Source: Microcaldota archaeon (GTDB lineage: Archaea; Micrarchaeota; Micrarchaeia; Anstonellales; Bilamarchaeaceae). From it: a stretch of DNA of 64,000 nucleotides. Both the position numbers and the translations under genes were made by a program. Shown here piece after piece: positions 56,993 to 64,000 of the stretch. Position 1 is the first letter of the stretch. Each line of letters begins with the position of its first letter. Under the pieces are notes generated by a model that saw only the letters and a program-made list of their open reading frames with translations, did not search any database and was not told the origin of the DNA. Location of the stretch: assembly GCA_018812715.1 (NCBI GenBank), contig JAHJCT010000017.1, positions 140,019 through 204,018 on the forward strand. The letters run 5' to 3'.

Positions 56993-58977
56993 AATTGATC
57001 CTTTGGGATCCCCTTCTTTCTCATTATTTTTCCGCCAAGAACTCCATCATTTTTCATCATTCTAAGAATCTCTAATGCCGCTCCTTTCACTTGCTCATCC
57101 TGAGTTTCATAATAAAGAAAACCCGCAAGCGCAGCAAGATCATTTGCACCAACAAACAGACATGCAGTATTTTGCCTAAGCCAATCCATTGTATTGGTGG
57201 CCTTCATTTCTTCTCTTATATGGGCCATCTCTTCCCCAGCCTTTTTCTTTACAACTTCAAAAAAAGCATTATTTTTTGGAATGTCTTTTCTTCCTCCCGT
57301 ATGTTCGTATGCAAGATTCCAAAAAATTGGCATCCCCCCTCCTTTTTCTAATGTTCTTCCAAACATCTCCGCCATTTTCTTATTCTCATCTTGTGGGACT
57401 TCCCTTTCATTAGGAAGCATCATCTTCACAATATTAGTAGCAGCAAATTCCAATTTTTTTTCTAAAAATAAACCAAGCAATTGGTTATTGACAGTTCCAC
57501 AAGCAACAATGTAATCTCCATCTATCGCACCAAATCCATTAGCTCTTGTGAATGCTTTCCAAAACCTATCTTTACCAAGGTGAGCATCAACTCCCCAAGC
57601 TTCCCATTCATATTGCTGAAGATCATGCTCTTCACAATTATCACGATGTCTAGTTCCATATACTACTTCAGTAAGAAGCATCTCCCCTGCAAGACGTACA
57701 TATTTTCTCCTATCTAAAACCATTCCTTCAATTTCTTCAAATGCTCCTTCATATCCAGTACCTCCAACTTCTTTTCTTATTTCTCCAACTAATCGTTTAA
57801 CAGCCTCCGGAACCTCTCCTTTTTCTTGTGCTCCTCTGCACCCATGTTCTTCACATATTTTTCTTGCATAAATAGCTGCATTTTTCAATCTCTTTGCATA
57901 AGTCTGTTGAAAAGTTACTGCTAGTTCTTTTTCAATTTCTAATCCTATCTCATTTGCTATTCCATCATAATATTCAAGCCATTTACCTGTATCTGCAAGT
58001 ATCTCTGCAACCCCTCCTTCTCTATCCCTGAAGTTTCCAATTACATGCCTAGTTTCTAATCCAGGCTGAACATTTCCAAACACATCAACATGTAAAGCTA
58101 CCATGCGCTTATCTGTTTCTGCATGGGCAAGTGCTGCCATATTTTCATCAAGGCCCCAGGTTATTCCAAATTCTTCTTCATCAATTTTACGCAATCTTTC
58201 ATAAACTGCATTTGCTTCCTCTTTTGTGAAGACCACTTTTTCATTGAGCTTTTCTCCTCTTCCAATTGGCGCAAATCTTTCAAAATATGGGATTGCCCCT
58301 AGCATTCTACACATTCTTAAAATCTGATCCAAATCTTGATCGTTTTGTTTTGTAATTACTAGATCAATACCAAGATTAGGAGCTTTCATCCCAGCTTCAA
58401 GCAAATGAACAAGCGCTTTTCTTGTCTTTACATACTCTCCCTTTATACCAATCATAACGTCATGGATTTTCGGATCCATAGCAAAGAGTTTAGTAACAAC
58501 GGTAGTGCATGTTTCTTTGAGACGTTTTGCAATATCCGGTGTTACAAGAGTTCCATTAGTAAATACAAGGAAATCCAATCCTTCTCCACGGACAAATTCA
58601 CCAAGCTTCCAGAAGTTCTGATCTAATAACGGTTCTCCCCTTCCAGCAACAGCAACTACTTCAACTCCGGCATCTTTTGCAGTTCTTATGACATTTTTCC
58701 ATTCAAGGAATTCATTTCTTGTTCTTCCTTTTTCATTTGCTGCGCCAGTATAGCACATAGGACATCTGAAGTTACAGGCATTAACTGTTTCAACAAACAA
58801 TTGCCTGAATTGCGGTGGTTTTCCTTCTCGTCCACGTGTTATATTATCTGCAAGTCTCTCTACACAGTCCTTCCATCCAAAGAAATAACCATGTAAAGGG
58901 GGCGCCGGTTTTAACTCGGCCGCCTTTGCCCTTTCCCCATTTGTTTCGATTTTTTTTGCTGTTGTATACTGCATCAT
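56989..58977 (-). CDS. Radical SAM protein with long uncharacterised C-terminal half
   Basis: CNFRCPMC (Cx3Cx2C), VVAVAGRGEPLLD, ~660 aa. Confidence 0.88.
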   Translation of the reverse strand: MMQYTTAKKIETNGERAKAAELKPAPPLHGYFFGWKDCVERLADNITRGREGKPPQFRQLFVETVNACNFRCPMCYTGAANEKGRTRNEFLEWKNVIRTAKDAGVEVVAVAGRGEPLLDQNFWKLGEFVRGEGLDFLVFTNGTLVTPDIAKRLKETCTTVVTKLFAMDPKIHDVMIGIKGEYVKTRKALVHLLEAGMKAPNLGIDLVITKQNDQDLDQILRMCRMLGAIPYFERFAPIGRGEKLNEKVVFTKEEANAVYERLRKIDEEEFGITWGLDENMAALAHAETDKRMVALHVDVFGNVQPGLETRHVIGNFRDREGGVAEILADTGKWLEYYDGIANEIGLEIEKELAVTFQQTYAKRLKNAAIYARKICEEHGCRGAQEKGEVPEAVKRLVGEIRKEVGGTGYEGAFEEIEGMVLDRRKYVRLAGEMLLTEVVYGTRHRDNCEEHDLQQYEWEAWGVDAHLGKDRFWKAFTRANGFGAIDGDYIVACGTVNNQLLGLFLEKKLEFAATNIVKMMLPNEREVPQDENKKMAEMFGRTLEKGGGMPIFWNLAYEHTGGRKDIPKNNAFFEVVKKKAGEEMAHIREEMKATNTMDWLRQNTACLFVGANDLAALAGFLYYETQDEQVKGAALEILRMMKNDGVLGGKIMRKKGIPKDQL

Positions 58978-59105
58978 TCATCCCCCAGGACTTAACTTCT
59001 TGAGACTTTTATAAAAATCTTATTCCAAAAATTAGGTTTATTCACTCGGAATTTAGCTATATTTTTAAGCATTTTGGAGCATATACTTCATTATTAGGTG
59101 AACTT

Positions 59106-59549
59106 ATGAATGTAAATCTAGATGAAAAGGATTTTGCGATCATTGATGAACTGAAAAAAAATTCAAGACTCTCAGAGCAAAAATTGGCAAAGAAAACAAA
59201 TATCCCAATGACAACAGTGCATAATCGAATCAAAAAACTTCAAGCTAATGGCATAATAAAAAAATACACCATTGAGCTTGATTACGCTAAACTTGGAAAA
59301 TCAATTGTCGCTTATGTTATGCTTAAGGCAATTGCAAGTGCAGACCAAAAAGCCCTTCTAGAACAAGTTGCTAAAATTCCCCAAGTAAGGGAAGTAGCAA
59401 TGATAACTGGAGAATTCGATCTGTTATTCAAGGTAAAAGTTTCTTCAATGGAAGAACTGAATGAGCTCGTTGTCCAAAAATTAAGAAAGCAGAAAACCGT
59501 GGGAGAAACAAGGACAATGATAAGCTATGAAACAGTTGAGATCAACTAA
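59106..59549 (+). CDS. Lrp/AsnC family transcriptional regulator
   Basis: DFAIIDELKKNSRLSEQKLAKKTNIPMTTVHNRIKKLQANGIIKKYTIELDYAKLG. Confidence 0.92.
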   Translation: MNVNLDEKDFAIIDELKKNSRLSEQKLAKKTNIPMTTVHNRIKKLQANGIIKKYTIELDYAKLGKSIVAYVMLKAIASADQKALLEQVAKIPQVREVAMITGEFDLLFKVKVSSMEELNELVVQKLRKQKTVGETRTMISYETVEIN

Positions 59550-60864
59550 CTATTTTTTTATATTCTTCAGCTAGTTTCTCTGCTTCTTCCTTTGTTTTGG
59601 CTTCAGCAAAAATTCTGACGTAATTTTCTGTTCCAGAAGCACGTACAATTACCCATGCATTCTTCATATTTACTCTTACACCATCCACATCTACAAAATT
59701 TAGTTTATTCTTTTTTGCGTGTTCCAAGACTTTTTTTACTATTTTCTTTTTTCTCTCTTCATCAGCATTGATCTTCATTTTAACATTATGATACTCCGGA
59801 ATTTCTGAAAGCCATTCACTCAATTTCTTTTCGCATAATGCTTCAGCAAGTTTGGCTGCTGTGAGGAAGCCATCTTTTGCTAAACTCAATTCTGGCCAGA
59901 TTACTCCGCCTACTTCTTCCCCACCAATCACTGCTGGTTTTTTGATCATTTCTTCACATAAATACGGCGCACCTATTGCAGTGTACCTTACTTTTGAGCC
60001 AAATTTAGCAGCCACATCTTCAATAACTTTGCTCGTTGCAATTGTTGTAACAACATCTCCTTTTTCCTTCGCAAGTTTCCACATGGCTGATAAAGCATAA
60101 ACATTATCCCCTATCACATACCCTCCTTTTTCATCAACAAATATTACTCGATCACCATCAGCATCCCATGCAATGCCTGCATCTGCTTTTGATGATTCTA
60201 CCGCAGCAATTAATTCTCCAACATTTGCCTTTGTTGGTTCGCTTGGTCTCCCTGGGAATCTTCCATCCATATGAGAATTCAATGTTATTATCTCAATTCC
60301 AAGTTCTTTGAATAATCTTGGAGCAATTACAGAAGCAGTTCCATTTCCACAGTCCAGAACTATTTTTAGTTTCCTTTTATTTATCTTTTCAGTATCAACT
60401 AATTTTTTTATTGCATCTATATGGTCTGCCGTTGCCCTATCGTAATAACTAATCTTTCCTGTTTTATCCCACTTAGCAAGCTCAATCTTTTCCATCAGCT
60501 TTTCTATCTTTTCTCCTCGTTCACTTGAAATAGCAACCCCATCCTTGTCAACAACCTTAATTGCATTCCATTCCGGGGGATTGTGCGATGCAGTAATTAT
60601 CATACATCCATCTGTTTTGAGTTTTTTGATCATATATTCTGCAGTAGGCGCACTTACAATCCCCAATTCAATAACATCACAACCTACACTTGATAGTCCT
60701 GCCACTACACTTGCACTAAGCACTGGGCCAGTCAATCTACAATCTCTTGCAACCAGCATTTTTCCTTTTTTCAAACCAACTGCCTGTGCTATTTTCAATG
60801 TAAGTTCAGGGCCCAATTCATTGAATAGACCTCTGACCCCATTAGTACCAAAATATTTTGCCAT
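59542..60864 (-). CDS. glmM: Phosphoglucosamine mutase / phosphomannomutase family
   Basis: YFGTNGVRGLFN...ITASHNPPEWNAIKV...WDADGDRVIFVDEKG...RASGTENYVRIFAEA. Confidence 0.92.
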   Translation of the reverse strand: MAKYFGTNGVRGLFNELGPELTLKIAQAVGLKKGKMLVARDCRLTGPVLSASVVAGLSSVGCDVIELGIVSAPTAEYMIKKLKTDGCMIITASHNPPEWNAIKVVDKDGVAISSERGEKIEKLMEKIELAKWDKTGKISYYDRATADHIDAIKKLVDTEKINKRKLKIVLDCGNGTASVIAPRLFKELGIEIITLNSHMDGRFPGRPSEPTKANVGELIAAVESSKADAGIAWDADGDRVIFVDEKGGYVIGDNVYALSAMWKLAKEKGDVVTTIATSKVIEDVAAKFGSKVRYTAIGAPYLCEEMIKKPAVIGGEEVGGVIWPELSLAKDGFLTAAKLAEALCEKKLSEWLSEIPEYHNVKMKINADEERKKKIVKKVLEHAKKNKLNFVDVDGVRVNMKNAWVIVRASGTENYVRIFAEAKTKEEAEKLAEEYKKIVS

Positions 60865-60915
60865 AGGTAAAATTCTCACTTTCCCTTAATAAGATTTACT
60901 AGACGTAACATTTTC

Positions 60916-61431
60916 ATGGAAATTATAGTTCTACGCCTTGGCCACCGTCTTCCACGTGATGAAAGAATCTCAACACACGTAGCATTGGTAGCAAGGGCAT
61001 TTGGAGCAAATTCCATAATATACTCTGGTCAGCACGATTCAGGTTTGGAAGCCAGTGTAAAAAAAATCTGTGAGAATTGGGGCGGATTATTCCACATCTC
61101 ATACGAACGAAATCCTCTTACATTTATAAAAAAAATGAAAGATACTGGCTTTACTGTTCTCCACCTTACCATGTATGGTATTTCTCTATCAGATAAATTA
61201 AATGCACTAAAATTACACAAAAAATTACTCATTATTGTCGGCTCAGAACAAGTTCCAAGAGATATCTATGAATTTGCCGATTTCAACATTTCAATAACAA
61301 ACCAGCCGCATAGTGAAGTGGCTGCACTTGCCATAACTTTAGATCGTCTAAATAAAGGAAAAAAGATAGATTTCAGAGGCAAATTAAGCATAAAACCATC
61401 TGCTCGAGGCAAAGTATTGGAAAAGAAATAA
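60916..61431 (+). CDS. tRNA (cytidine(56)-2'-O)-methyltransferase (aTrm56)
   Basis: IIVLRLGHRLPRDERISTHVALVARAFGA...LTMYGISL. Confidence 0.9.
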   Translation: MEIIVLRLGHRLPRDERISTHVALVARAFGANSIIYSGQHDSGLEASVKKICENWGGLFHISYERNPLTFIKKMKDTGFTVLHLTMYGISLSDKLNALKLHKKLLIIVGSEQVPRDIYEFADFNISITNQPHSEVAALAITLDRLNKGKKIDFRGKLSIKPSARGKVLEKK

Positions 61432-61469
61432 CTTTATAATTGATATCTGTCTTTATTCCTCGTGAGATT

Positions 61470-61874
61470 ATGTTCGAAGTTCTAAACCTTGTTTTTACTG
61501 AAGGGGAAGTGAAAAGATTAAAACACAACGTTCCTGAGACCGTTACAGTAGACGTCAGCATAAGCAAAATAACCCAAAAAGAACCCAGCATTGCAATCTT
61601 GGATTTCACTTATGCAGTGGATTATAAACCTCAGGTAGGGCAAGTCAAAATCGTCGGACAGGCATATTGCAAAGACACTCCACAAAATATCAAAAAAGCA
61701 CAAGCAGAATTCAAGAAAAAGAAAATTCTTCCAATGGAATATGGTGCAAGAGTCATAAACATGATAAATGCCAATGCAGGTATGAATAGTATTTTCTTAA
61801 TACGGCCATTCAATCTACTGCCACCTTTCATGCCACCATTGATTAGTACTGAAGAACCTAAAAAGAAGAAATAA
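61470..61874 (+). CDS. Small protein, possible paralogue of the 10515 CDS
   Basis: LDFTYAVDYKPQVGQVKIVGQAYCKDTPQNIKKAQAEFKKKKILPMEYGARVINMINA. Confidence 0.5.
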   Translation: MFEVLNLVFTEGEVKRLKHNVPETVTVDVSISKITQKEPSIAILDFTYAVDYKPQVGQVKIVGQAYCKDTPQNIKKAQAEFKKKKILPMEYGARVINMINANAGMNSIFLIRPFNLLPPFMPPLISTEEPKKKK

Positions 61875-64000
61875 TTACCATTCTATTCTTCCATATAATC
61901 CAAACCACCATGATGGCGGAGCGCCTACTATTTCTTCACTCCATGATCTCAGATATTCTGGTCTGGTTACTTCTCCCTGAATTATTGGCCATTCGCCTCT
62001 TGCCCCAACAGCACCTACTGAGTATCTGGTTCCATAAGCTCTTCCTTCTGGTTGTCTTTCATAAGTAAACTGCAATCCTGATCTCATTATGAAATCTTCT
62101 TCCCATTCAGCTCCTTCTTCATTGTAATCCCTTATCTCTTCCACTCCGCCTTCAAAGAAGAAGTGCAGGCTTAATCTTTCCCCTGTTATAATATCTGCCC
62201 GGGCCCAGGTTATTCCAGTACCTGCTGTTGTGCGTCTTATTTCTTCCATGTCACATCCAAGTTGTCCACACACATCTCTGAGTTCATCATCATTTTCAAA
62301 TACATCCTCTGATCCTAGCACCACAGTCCCAGTTGCTCTGTTGAAGAACACATACCACCATATCTGATCTGTGTACGTTGCGGTATTACTCAGCTGATGG
62401 CGCAATGCAGTACTTATTGTCAACTGTCTCCATTCTTCATTTTCATAGTCTCGTATTCCATAAAGTGCTCCTGCAAGCCAGTCATTTTGATGGTCCTGAA
62501 GTAAATGAACTATTCCACCTACTGTCCAGTTTCTTTCGGGCCTATAATTTTCGTAATCTTCTTCTGTTAATGGTAATGTTATTCCGCCAATAACTCGTTC
62601 TGCGGTAAATGCACGGAGTCTTCTATCGCCTGAGAAGGTAAATGTATAATCTCCCTCTTCTCCTCTTGTTACTTCAAGCCTTGCAACGCCTCTCCCAATA
62701 TATCTGTCGTTTTGTCTCCATTCCTCATAATCTGCTTCATTACCTATTACAATCGATCCTCTGGAACCAGGGCGTTCTGATACTGGACTCATCATCACAT
62801 AGAATGTTCCGTGTCTTTCTTCGTCCTCTCTCAAGTAAGTTCCAAGTATAACATCATAACCATCAGCAGCAAGTCCTTGTACATTTTGTGCATTAGTAAT
62901 CCCTAACAACACTCCAGTAAGATTTTGTTCAAACAGAAGCTGCACTTCCTCTCCTGAGAGTTCATCACTTGTGATAGCCGGGCTAGCAAGTTCTATCCCC
63001 GCAATTCTTTCTTCTAAACTATCTCCAGTTGCCCGTCTTGTAAATTCTGCCCTCATGTCATCTTCAGGACGCAGTAACCAACTCAGATCAGAACTGTGTT
63101 GTCTCACTATTTCTACAACTTCTCGACCATATTCTCTTTGCAGTCTTTCCAGATTAGGAACTGATCTTCGTAATTCCCCGTATATATCTACGAGCATTTC
63201 ACCTGCCCTGTTGTAATCAGCATCCGAAAGCTCATCGATCCTATCCCCAAATGTGTATGCCATTACTGAATCCACTACTGGATCCCCTCCCCTTGTTCTT
63301 AATTCTCCTGCAACTTCATTTTGTGGCCTTATCATCCATGTCAATTCCTCTCCTCTTTCTCGAACAAGATCAACTAGTGGTTGCCCATAATTACGTATAA
63401 GTCTTTGGCCATTATATGTTCCTGATCCCATTTCACTGTAAACATCCTGAAGTGCCCCAACAACATCTGTTCCAGGCGTTATAGTAACATCTCTTTCATA
63501 GCGCATAAGATCCAATGATGGCCAGTCCACTATTCCAATACCGGTGTAAAGATCAAGCCATGGACTAATTGAACTTTCACGACTAACTTGTGGCGTACCA
63601 TCCTCATTTTCTGTTATTATCAGATCAGTATAACCATAGAAGTGCCCAAGAATATCTGCGTAAAATGCTGTTGGCCTACCAAACAAGAATAAACCATAGA
63701 GATTTCCGTAGCTTCGTTCTTCATCCAACGCTAAACTTCCAATAGTGTATAATCTGACGTTTTCTCCATCATATCCATAACCCAATGCAAATCTCCAGAT
63801 GTCACTTTGGAGTTCAGTTCTTAGGGTTTCTGTAAGATTTTCAAGCACTTGTGCCTCACTTTGTGGATTTTGTTGAATTTGTGTCATTGCGTCTTCTATT
63901 CTACTATAAAAGTTTGCAAATCCAGGAATTCTCTCTCCACCTACAAGCATCCTGTGTCTGTTTGCCCAATACATGAACAACAATCTTCCATAATGTTCGC
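61875..64000 (-). CDS. Large hypothetical protein, N-terminus beyond window; contains internal repeat
   Basis: Frame remains open past 63983 (EHYGRLLFMYW...); tandem ~60-aa repeat. Confidence 0.6.
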   Translation of the reverse strand, partial: EHYGRLLFMYWANRHRMLVGGERIPGFANFYSRIEDAMTQIQQNPQSEAQVLENLTETLRTELQSDIWRFALGYGYDGENVRLYTIGSLALDEERSYGNLYGLFLFGRPTAFYADILGHFYGYTDLIITENEDGTPQVSRESSISPWLDLYTGIGIVDWPSLDLMRYERDVTITPGTDVVGALQDVYSEMGSGTYNGQRLIRNYGQPLVDLVRERGEELTWMIRPQNEVAGELRTRGGDPVVDSVMAYTFGDRIDELSDADYNRAGEMLVDIYGELRRSVPNLERLQREYGREVVEIVRQHSSDLSWLLRPEDDMRAEFTRRATGDSLEERIAGIELASPAITSDELSGEEVQLLFEQNLTGVLLGITNAQNVQGLAADGYDVILGTYLREDEERHGTFYVMMSPVSERPGSRGSIVIGNEADYEEWRQNDRYIGRGVARLEVTRGEEGDYTFTFSGDRRLRAFTAERVIGGITLPLTEEDYENYRPERNWTVGGIVHLLQDHQNDWLAGALYGIRDYENEEWRQLTISTALRHQLSNTATYTDQIWWYVFFNRATGTVVLGSEDVFENDDELRDVCGQLGCDMEEIRRTTAGTGITWARADIITGERLSLHFFFEGGVEEIRDYNEEGAEWEEDFIMRSGLQFTYERQPEGRAYGTRYSVGAVGARGEWPIIQGEVTRPEYLRSWSEEIVGAPPSWWFGLYGRIEW

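Overview
64-kb window of an archaeal chromosome, most likely an ARMAN/DPANN-type lineage (inference from the three-unit tRNA-splicing endonuclease, archaeal information-processing genes and gene style). Recognisable genes include TFE, aIF2-gamma, S6e, Orc1/Cdc6, PriS/PriL, PolD small subunit, aCPSF1, proteasome beta, RNase HII, deoxyhypusine synthase, ArgG/ArgH, FolD, HMG-CoA synthase, PRPP synthetase and aTrm56. There is a Tad/type IV-like pilus cluster with an RTX-repeat pilin, a Hanks-type kinase, and a radical-SAM/TPR/HTH operon. Five tRNA genes are present (Ser-GCT, Trp-CCA, Arg-TCT, Ile-TAT, Arg-CCT). All five are interrupted, with nine introns in total, including non-canonical D-loop and T-arm introns and one 9-nt micro-exon. 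Two results stand out. (1) The rnhB gene is broken inside its DEAGRG catalytic motif by 14 nt that sit in a bulge-helix-bulge (BHB) fold, with the same geometry as the 14-nt anticodon intron of tRNA-Arg(CCT) in this window; removing them restores the frame, so this is a candidate spliced mRNA mini-intron. (2) A family of short TTGAA...TTCAA hairpin elements lies beside duplicated gene termini at all five tRNA genes and next to endA, the splicing endonuclease gene. All statements come from manual reading; no database search or folding program was run.
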